Below are positions 24,783 through 34,176 of a stretch of DNA of 64,000 nt, piece by piece. Source of the stretch: Rhodococcus sp. OK302. GTDB lineage: Bacteria; Actinomycetota; Actinomycetes; Mycobacteriales; Mycobacteriaceae. The stretch covers positions 4,004,501 through 4,068,500 of the forward strand of contig NZ_NPJZ01000001.1 in NCBI RefSeq assembly GCF_002245895.1, given 5' to 3'. Made by a program: the position numbers and the translations under genes. Positions within the stretch are counted from its first letter, which is position 1. Each line of letters opens with the position of its first letter. The notes beneath the pieces are model-generated. The model was given only the letters and a program-made list of their open reading frames with translations. It searched no databases and was not told the DNA's origin.

Positions 24783-25382
24783 CTACGTCGCGGGGTACGT
24801 CTGTGCCCTCTGCACGTCTCGATAACTGCGAAGAGACAGACGCCCGACGGCCATAGCACCGAGGAACAAGATCGCAGCGCCGATGCCCTCGAAGAATGCC
24901 AACTGCTGCAAGGCCTCGCTCGCCGGCCTGATCGCTGTAGGACTACCCGGGTCGCCGGTGTGCAGGACCGGTGCCAGAGTCGGACCGACAATGAACCAGG
25001 CACCACCGAGAACGGCGAGCCAGGCGCCAAGGCTGGCGACGGCACGATGTGCGCTGAACAGAAGCAAGGCTCCACCCGCCATGGTCACCGCACCTGGTAG
25101 CACCTCGAGCCAGCCTCGACCCGATGTCCAGGTCCACGCCTCGTCCGGTACGAAGGAGAACGAAAAGTACGGGCCGACAAACGGAATTAACGCACCCCAC
25201 AGTCCCAGCAGAATCAGCAGTATCCCGGAGATTGCGCCGCGACTACGGGGTACCCACATCCGGCCGGGCGTCGTACCGGCGGCTTTCTCCGCGGTCGTCG
25301 GTGGCGAGTAGTCATCCGATGAGATTGGATCCACCGAGTGCGCGCCCCCCGGATCGTGACGAGACATGTCATGACTGGCCAT
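24783..25382 (-). CDS. Four-helix membrane protein, function unknown
   Basis: 199 residues from the ATG at 25382 (GAAGGAG close upstream). A 55-residue hydrophilic N-terminus is followed by hydrophobic segments AISGILLILLGLWGALIPFV, VLPGAVTMAGGALLLF, LGAWLAVLGGAWFIVGPTLA and LAFFEGIGAAILFLGAMAVG. The pattern resembles small actinobacterial stress-associated membrane proteins, but I recognise no named family. It lies upstream of the second CsbD-like gene in opposite reading distance, in the same stress-gene neighbourhood. Confidence 0.7.
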   Translation of the reverse strand: MASHDMSRHDPGGAHSVDPISSDDYSPPTTAEKAAGTTPGRMWVPRSRGAISGILLILLGLWGALIPFVGPYFSFSFVPDEAWTWTSGRGWLEVLPGAVTMAGGALLLFSAHRAVASLGAWLAVLGGAWFIVGPTLAPVLHTGDPGSPTAIRPASEALQQLAFFEGIGAAILFLGAMAVGRLSLRSYRDVQRAQTYPAT

Positions 25383-25623
25383 AAGTCCACTCCTTCTCGA
25401 AAGCGAGTGATACGTCGTCGCATTCTGCTCGGCGAATACCACGACCAAACGAGCACAGAAAGCACGTAGATCGTCCGGTTTTCGGCTTGACACCAGCGTG
25501 CTGGGTTCGATGCCCGCACGGGCTAGAACACTTGACGCGAGACCCTGGTAGGGACTGCAGTTCGGCACCGTGTTCCCGCCTGGCCGTGTTCGTCGACGAG
25601 ACGACAAAAGTCGTCGACGGGAA

Positions 25624-25797
25624 TCAGTCCTTGAAGGTGTCCTTGACTTTCTCGCCGGCCTGCTTCAGGTTGCTCTTGGCCTGATCCTTGTTTCCTTCGG
25701 CTTCGGTGTCCTTGTCTCCGGTCGCCTGCCCGACCTTCTCCTTGGCCTTGCCGGCCAACTCTTCGGCCTTGTTCTTGGCCTTGTCGACGGCACCCAT
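25624..25797 (-). CDS. CsbD-like small stress protein
   Basis: 57 residues from the ATG at 25797 (GAAGGAGAAG upstream; a longer frame starts at 25842 but lacks family support). KNKAEELAGKAKEKVGQATG followed by DKDTEAEGNKDQAKSNLKQA is a textbook CsbD-like sequence. Induction by a general stress sigma factor is supported by the promoter at 25908-25932. Second of three CsbD loci in the window. Confidence 0.88.
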   Translation of the reverse strand: MGAVDKAKNKAEELAGKAKEKVGQATGDKDTEAEGNKDQAKSNLKQAGEKVKDTFKD

Positions 25798-25907
25798 GGG
25801 CTTCTCCTTCTCCTTTGTGTACTGGTCCGGTCGCGGGTCCACGAACGGTCGACCACGCTGTGCAACATGCCCCGTGAAGCGACATCACCACGCGGACAGT
25901 GAGCTGT

Positions 25908-25932
25908 ATACCCGTCCCGGTGATGTCCAACC
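25908..25932 (-). promoter_or_regulatory. Sigma-F/sigma-B-type promoter of the CsbD gene
   Basis: Minus strand GGTT, 15-base spacer, GGGTAT: a near-perfect general-stress promoter, about 110 bp before the CsbD-like start at 25797. It is the best promoter match in the window. Confidence 0.6.
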
Positions 25933-26288
25933 GTTCTCGACGGGATCCGTTGTCGCTGCTCGCGGGCGTGAGGCGTTCGCGCCACCTGCACTGTGGTGAG
26001 GTTCGAGCAAAAGCACCATGACCACCCGAAAATTCGGGTGGAGAATGACCTCGAGGCCTTCGTGTCTGTCCGTGTCTGCCGCGCCATCGCTTCGCGCCGG
26101 CTTGCCAACGGATATGCAATTGATCGTCCCAGAGACCGAGTTCCCGATCGCGCTCAATTCCGTCGACAACCCCTGGCACTCGCAATGATTCGACATTGAT
26201 TCTCGACACGGGTTTTCGACAGCTCCGAGCTGCGAATATGTGTGGATTTCAGCGCTTTGTGGCGGCGTTCTGCGATCACTCGCTGTCG

Positions 26289-27098
26289 CTAAGTGCCGAT
26301 AACAAGGATGCTCGCCGCGGCCTCGACGACGTCGTCGGTGATGACCTCGAGCTGATTGATCTGGAGAACTCGCGCGATCTGCAGGAACAGCCGCTCGAGG
26401 AGCCGGAAGTTGCCTCGCGTGATGCGCTCGATCGCGGCGATGGCCTGCGCATCGGTGAAGTCATCGGGGTCCAGGGTGCGGTGGAGACGTTTCCAATGTC
26501 GGTCGAGGGCGAAGAGGAGTTCGTCGTGTCCGAGGGCCCGGTACCGGTGGGAGAATCCGAGGCGGCTGTAGAGCTGGGGGTAGTGCCGGAATCGTTGGTC
26601 GATTCCGGGCATCCCGATGAAGATCATCGCGAGGTGCGTGCGGTCGTGGTGATCACGGAGGAGCTCGAGCACTGTGGGTGTAAGTCGTTCAGCCTCGTCA
26701 ATGATGAGCAGTTCCACCAGGTAGGCGGCGTGACTGGTCTTGTGCGGCACCGTTCCGAGGCATCCCTGATGTTCACCGACACAAATACCGACTTTGAGCT
26801 GCCAACGATCGATGTCGCGCATGAGATCTTTGGGCCGGGGTAAAACTTCTGGGGTGTAGAAGACGGTGCGGGATCGGTTGGCGAGGGCGAAGTGCTTGGC
26901 GTCCTGGTCGCCGCGTGGTCCCCACTCGGTGATGTAAGGCTCGAGTGCATCCCAGTTCGCATACCGGCGGGCGGAGTTGGTCTTGCCGACGCCGGCGTCG
27001 CCGTGGCATATCCCGAGGGTTCGCTCCTTCCGAACGGCATTGGCGAACTCGGTGAAGCGTCGGTGCTCCTTGGTGACGATGAAGGCCGCGCTCATCAT
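26289..27098 (-). CDS. Transposition helper ATPase (TniB/IstB-like, AAA+)
   Basis: 269 residues from the ATG at 27098, overlapping the end of the transposase remnant (ATGATG/TGA). Walker A is GDAGVGKT (33-40); Walker B is ELLIIDEAERLTP (around 128-140); RFRHYPQLYSRLGFSHRY contains the arginine region. This AAA+ protein binds target DNA and activates a DDE transposase of the Mu/Tn552/Tn5053 type. The reading frame looks intact although its transposase is not. Confidence 0.85.
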   Translation of the reverse strand: MMSAAFIVTKEHRRFTEFANAVRKERTLGICHGDAGVGKTNSARRYANWDALEPYITEWGPRGDQDAKHFALANRSRTVFYTPEVLPRPKDLMRDIDRWQLKVGICVGEHQGCLGTVPHKTSHAAYLVELLIIDEAERLTPTVLELLRDHHDRTHLAMIFIGMPGIDQRFRHYPQLYSRLGFSHRYRALGHDELLFALDRHWKRLHRTLDPDDFTDAQAIAAIERITRGNFRLLERLFLQIARVLQINQLEVITDDVVEAAASILVIGT

Positions 27099-28467
27099 TC
27101 GTCCTCTTCGTAGGTGCGCAACCGGATCCGGTGCGGTGAGGGCGGGGCAGTGTGTGGTTCTTCGTGGACTGCGATGGTCGGGATGCGGTCGTTGATGGTG
27201 TGGCGCAGTTCGCGGCGGCGGGCTCGGCGGGCGGCTTCGATGTCGCGGAGACTGAGGCGGAGGTTGGGGTGGTCTTCGTCGACGGCGACACAGATGAAGG
27301 TGTCGTGGTCGTAGACGCGGATCTCGGAGATGTCGCGGGGGGTCGTAGCGGATCGTGATGGTGCGCCCCACGAAGGGTGCGAGTGTCGGCGCGAGGTAGC
27401 GCTGGCCTTGGAAGTGGATACCGTCGCGTTGGACCGTGCGGTGCTTGGGAACAGTGAGCAGGAGTCCGTCGAGTTCTTCGAGACTGTCGGGCATTCGAGG
27501 GAGCCATCCGTCGGCGACCTAGGAGTCGCGGGGAGAGATGCCGATTTCCCGGTGGGGTCGGGCGTTGTAGGTGCCGATGAAGTCGCCGATCGCGCGATCG
27601 AGTGCGGGCAGGTCGAGTGTGGGTTCCGGTTTTCGGCTTCCCGGTCCGAGGTGTCCGGGAAGTGTTGCCAGGAGTTCGGTATTGACGGTGCCGAAGAATC
27701 GCTCGATTTTCCCGCGTCCCTGAGGCCGGCCGACGATGGAATGGATGATGCGGATGTGCAGGGCGATCGCGGTGCGTTCGAGGTGGTGGCTGGTGAAGTC
27801 GGAACCGTGATCGACGTGCAGGATGTCGGGGATGCCGCACATAACCCAGCTTGGTTCGCTTTTGCGGCAGATCGCCTGCCGCAGAGAGAGCGCGGTATTG
27901 AGTGCTGACGGGGCGCCGGTGTAGCCGCAGATCGCGCGGGAGTGGTCGTCCATCACGGCGCTCAGCCACGGCCGGTCGGGTTTCCCGTTGGCGCCGGTGA
28001 TGAGGATGTCGAGTTCGGTGTGGTCGGCCTGCCATATCTGATTCGGATGATCAGCGCGTCGGCGGAGGACGAGTTCGTATCGGTCTCGGTATGAGACGGG
28101 ACCCTCGAGTGCAAGTGTGACCAGGGCTGGATCCAGGGCCCGCACGATGTTCCGGACGGTGGAATAGCTCGGCGCTCGGGTGCAGTGTCGCGAGGCTGGG
28201 GCGTGGTTTCGTCAGGGCGAGTCCTTCGATGAAGGTCACCGTCTCGGCGGCGGTGCGCCGGGTACCGGTGTCGGAGCGTGGGTGCGGGTCGAGTGCAGCG
28301 ACGCCTCCGGCCCGGTAGAGCTGATGCCAGCGTTGCAGTGTGCGCTGGCTGATCCTGGTTTCGCGCGCGATGGCGGCGAGCGGGATGTGGTCTTCGACGT
28401 GGAGCCGGAGAACCCGCCAGCATTGCGCGTTCTGACTTGTCGTACTCACTCGGGTGTAGCCGAGCAT
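27095..28467 (-). pseudogene. Mu/Tn552-type DDE transposase, multiply disrupted
   Basis: Read from the ATG at 28467 the sequence starts with a helix-turn-helix region (IPLAAIARETRISQRTLQRW). It loses frame near 28180 (with an apparent small deletion) and continues in another phase with the DDE core. The three acidic residues are visible in WQADHTELDI, HVDHGSDFTS and GKIERFFGT. A TAG at about 27519-27521 interrupts the frame where relatives have Trp (context ..DS-stop-VADGWLPRMPD). A run of six C near 27340 then shifts frame again; shifting it back gives a normal tail ending in EEDE, overlapping the ATPase start. The transposase is therefore dead unless supplied in trans. Confidence 0.82.
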
Positions 28468-28538
28468 CCTCACTCTCCTATTTTGCCTCGAAAAGCCCCT
28501 TTTTCGGAACTGTGAGACACCAGTGTCGATGAGATGAC

Positions 28539-28615
28539 TTTCCGAGACAATGTTGTGGTGGATATCCTGCGGGAGCTGCAGCCTGAATCTGGCCTGCCCA
28601 GTGTCTCGGAAAACT
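28539..28615. repeat. Facing transposon-end repeats
   Basis: TTTCCGAGACA (28539-28549) and TGTCTCGGAAA (28602-28612) are perfect inverted copies separated by 52 bp, upstream of the transposase start. The first is probably the left end of the element below (reading inwards TGTCTCGGAAAG). The second is oriented as the end of another copy of the same element lying outwards. A further TGTCTCACAG (minus strand, about 28509-28518) is a likely internal transposase-binding repeat. The other end of the element near 26200-26290 could not be found. Confidence 0.5.
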
Positions 28616-29185
28616 GTAGGTTTATAAGACAGGCCACCTCTCTCGACCTTCGGGATCGATCTGGCGAACGGGGCATCCCCGACCGAAGCAGCCATACGGA
28701 ACTATATTGAATTCCGCGCAGTTTATTAGTTGAATATTGCACAAACGATCTGTCCTAGCGCACCCGGACGCCGAGGACCACAACTCACGCAAGAGTGCAG
28801 GTCTTCTCACAATCACAACTGTGAAAAGACCCAAGTCCGTCAAAAATCACCTTCAAAAAGCATCAAGTAAGTATTCTTCCTCAGTGCCGGACAGTCCTAA
28901 CCGCAAGTCCCAATGCGCGACCACCGCCCGGCACATTAAAAACCCTCACCAACCTACATCTTGTGCCTGCTCGGATCATCCGTGGATCGACTCATAAACT
29001 CCGGATCCGGGAGAACTGGATAAAGCTCGAAGAAATACCCCAGTTTCGAGGACTGTCACGTTAGCGTAGTACTTCCAGGCTCGCCTGCTTACATTGCAGG
29101 TCCCAATTTCGATGGCAGGACCTCTGCCCTGTATGCAGTAGCGAATGCTGCCGGTCTCTAGACGGAGAGAGGAGGTGAGTTTGAA
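28616..29185. other. AT-richer accessory DNA without supported genes
   Basis: No convincing coding sequence on either strand. A stem-loop GGTCTTcTCACA / TGTGAaAAGACC lies at 28798-28829. The base composition is visibly richer in A and T than the flanking genes, consistent with acquired DNA. The end (GGAGGTGAG, 29171-29179) is the ribosome site for the short frame at 29186. Confidence 0.5.
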
Positions 29186-29320
29186 ATGAATAAGATCATC
29201 GCTATTATGGGCCAGCCTATCTACGATGACTGGTTTCCGATAGAGCTAGGAAGTCTGTATCTGGGTTCTTTGTCTACCATCTCAGCTGAAGGTGCAATGC
29301 CAAGCGCCCCCGGCTTGTAG
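29186..29320 (+). CDS. Short peptide gene, 44 residues, unknown
   Basis: The ATG at 29186 is preceded by GGAGGTGAG at six bases, one of the strongest ribosome sites in the window. It encodes MNKIIAIMGQPIYDDWFPIE and continues LGSLYLGSLSTISAEGAMPS to PGL. Not clearly a signal peptide or membrane helix. It could be a regulatory leader peptide, a small toxin or a RiPP-like precursor; no maturation genes adjoin it. Flanking DNA has no partner gene. Confidence 0.35.
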   Translation: MNKIIAIMGQPIYDDWFPIELGSLYLGSLSTISAEGAMPSAPGL

Positions 29321-29515
29321 AGAAGATCGGCCGAAAGCATGTGGATGATAGTTTCGGCTCTGCCTGAAACCTGCATATCAGCAGATGCGTGGATCGTGCG
29401 GTGGTCACAATTCCAGCCGAGTGTCGAAAAACGATCTTGGTCCCAACAGGTCGATGCATCACTACTGATGATGACGATGCGCGACTGTGGCGGCATGGAT
29501 GTGCAGCAAAGCGCT

Positions 29516-30297
29516 TCAGTTAACTCCGCAGGTCGACCTACGCCAATGGTGTAGACCTACAACACGATCTACAGGTTTAGACGACCGCGGCGCTTGACTG
29601 TAGGAATCGGTCAGAGTTGCCGCCAGGCCTGCAAACAGGATGTCGAGACCACGTTCGAGTTCGACTTCGCCGTCGTACGCAGCCAGCACGGGCGCAATGC
29701 CACGCAGATGGGGAAAGTCGCCGATCGGAAGGCGGTGCAACCCCAGGCGCAGCAGGTCGTCGGTCTCCTCGGGCCGTTCGACGAGTTTCTGCAGCTCATT
29801 GAGAACTTGCCCATGCAGGAAGCCGAACAATGCCTGGTAGACGTGCAGTGCCTCGGCGTCACTGAAGCCGGCCCGAATGAGCAGCGCAAGGATGGCTTCA
29901 AGTGGGCGTAGCGTTCCCAGCGGCCGAAGCCCGAGGGGCGTCGAGAGCGGTCGGGTGACGAGCAGCGGCACCACCTGAGGATGGTCGAGCGCCAATCGGC
30001 GAAAATCCCACGCGATCGCGCGGAGTTCGGTGACCCAGTCACCGTCACCGACCTTGAGTTGGTCGAGAACACTCTCGGCAACGCCGTCGAGGAGCGCGGA
30101 CTTGCTCGGGGCATGCCGATAGAGAGTCATCGGATCACGGCCGAGGGCCTTCCCAGGTGACGCATGGACAGCGCCTCGATGCCGTCGCGATCGATGATCT
30201 CGAGCGCGACCTCAAGGATCCGTTGCCGGGTGATCGGGCCGCCGTCAGCTTTACCGACCCCGCGACTTGTCGAGCGACGGGCTGGCTCTTTCGACAT
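29516..30297 (-). pseudogene. TetR-family regulator broken by a single-base deletion
   Basis: From the ATG at 30297 the N-terminus reads MSKEPARRSTSRGVGK, then ITRQRILEVALEIIDRDGIE and ALSMRHLG, a standard TetR DNA-binding domain. At about 30150 one base is missing. The original phase ends within nine codons, whereas the next phase gives ALGRDPMTLYRHAPSKSALL and a full TetR ligand domain to 29516. Restoring one A in GGAAGGCCC rejoins them. The target cannot be inferred. Unless this is a sequencing error, the regulator is inactive. Confidence 0.82.
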
Positions 30298-30558
30298 CGC
30301 AACCCTCTATCCCTTTCTCTCACTGTAGGTCTTAAGCATAGAACTACACTGTTGACGCGCCATCGAATGCGGCGTTGACTAGGTACGACAGTGTGGCGCC
30401 GTAGGCCACCATGATCATCGTCTTGGGACTGGCACGCGTGCTCTGGCAGGGGCTCGGTGCCACACCCGAACGACCACCGGCACAGTCCGGCCGCTAGCCC
30501 CTCGGAGTGTCCGACGCATCCCCGTCGGTCGAACATCAGAGGAAGCAGAAACATCGCC

Positions 30559-30734
30559 ATGAGCATCGGCAAAGATCGCCCACAAGGCTGAAGCCGCAAA
30601 GGGGGGTCGGTCAAGAAAGTGGTCGGCAGGGTTACCGGCAACACCCGTCTAAGGACTGAAGGCAACCTCAAGATCAGGCCAAGGGCAACCTCAAACAGTC
30701 GGGCGCCAAAGCCAAAGACGCCTTCAAGCACTGA
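30559..30734 (+). pseudogene. CsbD-like gene with several frameshifts
   Basis: Joining three phases gives MSIGK-IAHKAEAAKGG-VKKVVGRVTGNTRLRTEG, then DQAKGNLKQSGAKAKDAFKH, clearly a CsbD-like protein. At least two single-base indels interrupt it (an extra G after GGCAAA, and another near 30670). It resembles the copy at 13319 more than the one at 25624, especially in the GNxxLxxEG and AFKH parts. Confidence 0.8.
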
Positions 30735-30828
30735 CCCGACAACCCCGGGTCCACCTGATCGGGTCGTCGCGATGCCGGGGACCCACCTCCACTTCACGCT
30801 CTGTCGATTCACCAACTAGGAATTCGTC

Positions 30829-30984
30829 ATGATCATCCTCGGAATCATTCTCGCTGTCGCCGGATGGATACTCTCGATCCCCGTGCTGCTGTATCTCGGG
30901 GTCATCCTTCTCATCATCGGTATCGTGCTGATGGTCGCGGGCTCGGCGGGCCATGCAGTCGGTGGCCGACGCCACTACTACTGA
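30829..30984 (+). CDS. DUF6131-type small membrane protein
   Basis: 51 residues: MIILGIILAVAGWILSIPVL, then LYLGVILLIIGIVLMVAGSA, ending GGRRHYY. Two hydrophobic helices with the short basic/aromatic end characteristic of DUF6131, a family common in actinobacterial stress regions next to CsbD genes (recalled). The ribosome site is weak. It lies between the CsbD pseudogene and the desaturase. Confidence 0.7.
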   Translation: MIILGIILAVAGWILSIPVLLYLGVILLIIGIVLMVAGSAGHAVGGRRHYY

Positions 30985-31049
30985 CCGCCGTCCCATCCCC
31001 ACGCCACAGAGCCCACGGGTTCTCGGTCTCGAACAACTGGTGAACCCTC

Positions 31050-32288
31050 ATGGCAATCTCCGACATCAAGGAATACTCGCATCTCAGCAGTAGAGATGTG
31101 GAGGAGTTGAGCCGCGAACTCGACAGTATCCGCCGCGAGGTCACCGATTCGCTCGGTGCGGCGGACGCAGCGTATATCCGCCGCACCATCGCATTCCAGC
31201 GGATGCTGGACACCGCCGCTCGGCTCCTGATAGTCGGCAGCCGCACGACGACCGGCTGGTCACTGGGAACGACAGCGCTGGCCGCGGCGAAGAGCATCGA
31301 GAACATGGAGATCGGGCACAACGTGTCCCACGGTCAGTGGGACTGGATGAACGACCCCGAAATCCACTCCACCAACTGGGAGTGGGACATGGCGGGCCTG
31401 TCCTCGCAGTGGCGCTACTCCCACAACTATCGCCACCACATGTTCAACAACGTCGTCGGTATGGACGAGGACCTCGGCTTCGGCGTCATCCGCGTCACCC
31501 GCGACCAGCCGTGGCAGCCGAATCATCTGCTCCAACCCCTACGGAACCTGTTGCTGGCGGCCACGTTCGAATGGGGCATCGCCCTACATGGCCTGTACTC
31601 CGAACGCGCCCGCGCAGGCACCGACACCGAGAAATCCACCTACACGCGGGCACTGCTCGGGAAGATCGCCCGCCAGGCGGGAAAGGACTACCTGTTCTTC
31701 CCGATCCTCAGCGGGCGACGGTGGCGACGGACCCTGAAAGCGAACATCACGGCCAACCTGCTGCGGAACCTGTGGGCGTACATCGTGATCTTCTGCGGGC
31801 ACTTTCCCGACGGTGCCGAGAAGTTCACTCTGGCGGAACTCGAGCATGAGAGCCGAGCGGAATGGTATCTACGCCAGATGCTCGGCACCGCCAACTTCCG
31901 GGCCGGAAAAGTGATGGCGTTCATGAGCGGCAACCTCTGCTATCAGATCGAACACCACCTGTTTCCCGACCTTCCCAGCAATCGCTATGCGGAGATCTCG
32001 ACGATGGTACGTGCCTTGTGCGAGAAGTTCGACCTGCCCTACACCACAGGTTCCCTTGCATGGCAATACCTTCTGGTTCTCCGCACCGTCCACAAACTGG
32101 CATTGCCGGACTGGTTTCTCACCGCGTCCGCGGACGACGCACCGGAGACCGCCTCCGAACTCAAGTTCCGCCCAGCCGGCGACCAGCCTGCCGGGGCCGC
32201 TCGAATCGGACTTCGGACCGCGCAGCGGACCCCGCCCGTCACACCTCACGGCATTCATCGACCGAGACGGAGCGAACGCGATGGCTGA
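31050..32288 (+). CDS. Membrane fatty-acid desaturase
   Basis: 412 residues. The three His boxes of membrane desaturases are present: GHNVSHGQWDW (His90, His94), HNYRHH (125-130) and QIEHHLFPDLP (near 300). Hydrophobic stretches lie around 60-80 and 235-255. It should insert a double bond into membrane fatty acids using iron, oxygen and an electron donor (acyl-lipid or acyl-CoA type, DesA3-like). The last 35 residues are Arg/Pro-rich and variable. The stop overlaps the DUF1206 start by 8 bp, implying one operon. A role in membrane fluidity under stress is inferred. Confidence 0.92.
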   Translation: MAISDIKEYSHLSSRDVEELSRELDSIRREVTDSLGAADAAYIRRTIAFQRMLDTAARLLIVGSRTTTGWSLGTTALAAAKSIENMEIGHNVSHGQWDWMNDPEIHSTNWEWDMAGLSSQWRYSHNYRHHMFNNVVGMDEDLGFGVIRVTRDQPWQPNHLLQPLRNLLLAATFEWGIALHGLYSERARAGTDTEKSTYTRALLGKIARQAGKDYLFFPILSGRRWRRTLKANITANLLRNLWAYIVIFCGHFPDGAEKFTLAELEHESRAEWYLRQMLGTANFRAGKVMAFMSGNLCYQIEHHLFPDLPSNRYAEISTMVRALCEKFDLPYTTGSLAWQYLLVLRTVHKLALPDWFLTASADDAPETASELKFRPAGDQPAGAARIGLRTAQRTPPVTPHGIHRPRRSERDG

Positions 32289-33144
32289 ACCCAACTCGTC
32301 TACGACATCCTCGGACGGTGATCACTCAGCGTCGTACGACAACTTGACCTCGGTGGCGGGCCGGATAGCCCAGAACAGTATCTTCGAAAGATTCGCCCGA
32401 GCAGGCTTCGTCACCAGCGGAATCGTCCACCTGATCATCGGCTACATCGCCATCCGGGTTGCCCTGGGCGGCGCTGCTGGTGCCACCGACCAATCCGGCG
32501 CGATGGCGGAACTAGCCAGCAAGCCGGGCGGAAAGATCGCACTGTGGGTAGGTGTTGTCGCATTCCTGGTAATGGCACTGTGGCGCCTCGCCGAATCTGC
32601 GCTCGGAAAGTCGTCTGAACCGGGATCCGAGCGCACGTCATCCGAAGTGATCAACCGCATCAAGGCCTTTTCTTTGAGTGTGGTCTACTTCGCCTTCGCA
32701 TTCACCGCGTTCGGGTTCGCCCGGGGCAGCGGAAAATCCAGTGGCGCCCAGAGCTCGGGCCTGAGCGCCCGCCTCATGCAAAGTACCGCGGGAACCGTCG
32801 CGCTGATCGTCGTCGGCCTGATCGTCATCGCGGTCGGCGGTTACCACGTCTACAAGGGAGCCAGCCGGAACTTCGTCAAGGACCTCAAGGGTGAACCCAG
32901 CGACCTAGTACGACGACTGGGCATTGTGGGTTACATCGCGAAGGGTCTGGCCATCGCGGCGATCGGTTTACTGTTCATCCTCGCCGCTGCCCAATCAGCG
33001 CCGAACAAAGCCACCGGACTCGACGGCGCCTTCAAGGCACTGTTAGCCCAGCCGTACGGCGCGACACTCCTTGTCTTGGCGGGCCTGGGGATCATCACCT
33101 ACGGTCTGTACTGCTTCGCGATGGCCCGATACGTCAAGATGTAG
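32281..33144 (+). CDS. DUF1206 six-helix membrane protein
   Basis: 287 residues with three repeats of a two-helix unit: FERFARAGFVTSGIVHLIIG, KAFSLSVVYFAFAFTAFGFA and VRRLGIVGYIAKGLAIAAIG, each starting a pair of transmembrane helices with an Arg/Gly turn. This triplicated pattern defines DUF1206. The function is unknown; members are widespread in actinobacteria. Coupled to the desaturase gene by an 8-bp overlap. Confidence 0.9.
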   Translation: MAEPNSSTTSSDGDHSASYDNLTSVAGRIAQNSIFERFARAGFVTSGIVHLIIGYIAIRVALGGAAGATDQSGAMAELASKPGGKIALWVGVVAFLVMALWRLAESALGKSSEPGSERTSSEVINRIKAFSLSVVYFAFAFTAFGFARGSGKSSGAQSSGLSARLMQSTAGTVALIVVGLIVIAVGGYHVYKGASRNFVKDLKGEPSDLVRRLGIVGYIAKGLAIAAIGLLFILAAAQSAPNKATGLDGAFKALLAQPYGATLLVLAGLGIITYGLYCFAMARYVKM

Positions 33145-33254
33145 TGCCACACCATCGGCTTCGTGATGTCTCGATCGCTTGTGTTTCGTGAGACGTTAAC
33201 CGGAAGAAGATAATTGGAGCCGGAATCTGCAGCACAAGTCTTCTACTGCCGCTC

Positions 33255-33287
33255 GACTTCGCCGGAACACCCGTGGCCGGCGAAGTC
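33255..33287. terminator. Hairpin after the desaturase/DUF1206 operon
   Basis: GACTTCGCCGG pairs perfectly with CCGGCGAAGTC across an 11-nt loop, 110 bp after the DUF1206 stop. No T-run follows. From here to 33597 I see no gene. Confidence 0.5.
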
Positions 33288-33597
33288 CTACACCCCTTGG
33301 GCGCTGCCTCTTGTTTTGGCGAATAAGAAACGACATTAGGCAGCCTCCGCGGCTCTCGACGCACTCCTTCCCGCGGCAAGCGAGCGGGCAAGCGGCAGTG
33401 GCGCCATCGATCTCGGACCTACTCGAAAGATTGCCTGAGGTTTAGCTCCAAGGGACTGCCCTCGACGTTTCGCCCCAACGCTCAGCGAGGTCGTCGAACG
33501 CTGCTCGAGCTCCCGCCTCGGTCGGACGGTATAGATCGGTTTGAGATCGTGCTTGAGGCCGGCCCCGTGCTGACGCGACGACAACCGATCAAATGGA

Positions 33598-34176
33598 TCA
33601 TGCCAGCGTCAGAATCCTCCACTGCCACGAAGGTTCGGCGCCACTGAGGAACACTTCGTCAGCCCAGGCGCGTTCCGTGGGAAACAAGAATGTGGCGATC
33701 ATGGCACGAACCGCAGTCGTGCGTAGTCGCTGTGCAACCGCCCGAGCAGCCTCATACTCGCCGGCCTCGGCGTCCACGAGCAGTGCTCGTAACCTGGTGG
33801 CGACGTACATGCGCGCGCTGGCGTATCCCAATGGCGCGATGGCCTCGGGTGGGGGACCGTCCTTCGAGTACATGACATAGGCGTCGGCGAGCCCGAACTC
33901 GGAGACCCAGTGATCGGCGAAGTTCGACGTCTCGGAGTCCGGTCCGTACCACTGCCGCGTGAGAAGCCTGAACAGTGCTGCCGCGCCGAGAGGGGAGGTG
34001 TCGCCTTGGCGATGGCGACGCGCGGCCAGGACGTACTCGTCGACGCGCAGGTCCGCACTTGGATCAGACTCTGGAATCGACGACGGAAAGCCCCCGCGGC
34101 GTGGGTATTTCATCGGGAGCCACGCTGCTAGTGGTTCGAATGAATGGACCTCGGTAACCGTCTCGATCTCGTTCAC
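33598..34176 (-). CDS. Hypothetical protein
   Basis: 192 residues from a GTG at 34176 with no clear ribosome site, so the real start is uncertain. The composition and codon pattern look coding: a charged helical protein with WYGPDSETSNFADHWVSEFG, then LADAYVMYSKDGPPPEAIAP and LRTTAVRAMIATFLFPTERA. The phrase HWVSEFGLADAYVMY faintly recalls the helical N-terminal part of DUF4132 proteins, but not enough to assign it. The next gene upstream (ArsR-type) is divergent. Confidence 0.5.
   Translation of the reverse strand: MNEIETVTEVHSFEPLAAWLPMKYPRRGGFPSSIPESDPSADLRVDEYVLAARRHRQGDTSPLGAAALFRLLTRQWYGPDSETSNFADHWVSEFGLADAYVMYSKDGPPPEAIAPLGYASARMYVATRLRALLVDAEAGEYEAARAVAQRLRTTAVRAMIATFLFPTERAWADEVFLSGAEPSWQWRILTLA

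Noticed and set aside
26196..26843. Plus-strand frame opposite the transposition ATPase
   Set aside because: Acidic Val/Glu-rich shadow of the Walker-motif gene, which has clear family features.
28798..28829. Stem-loop considered as a transposon end or terminator
   Set aside because: It has no similarity to the TGTCTCGGAAA ends and lacks a T-run; its role cannot be named.
30135..30815. Minus-strand frame opposite the CsbD pseudogene and TetR 5' end
   Set aside because: Its hydrophobic stretch is the antisense of the CsbD repeat, as also seen opposite the other CsbD copies; the plus-strand remnant and TetR explain the DNA better.
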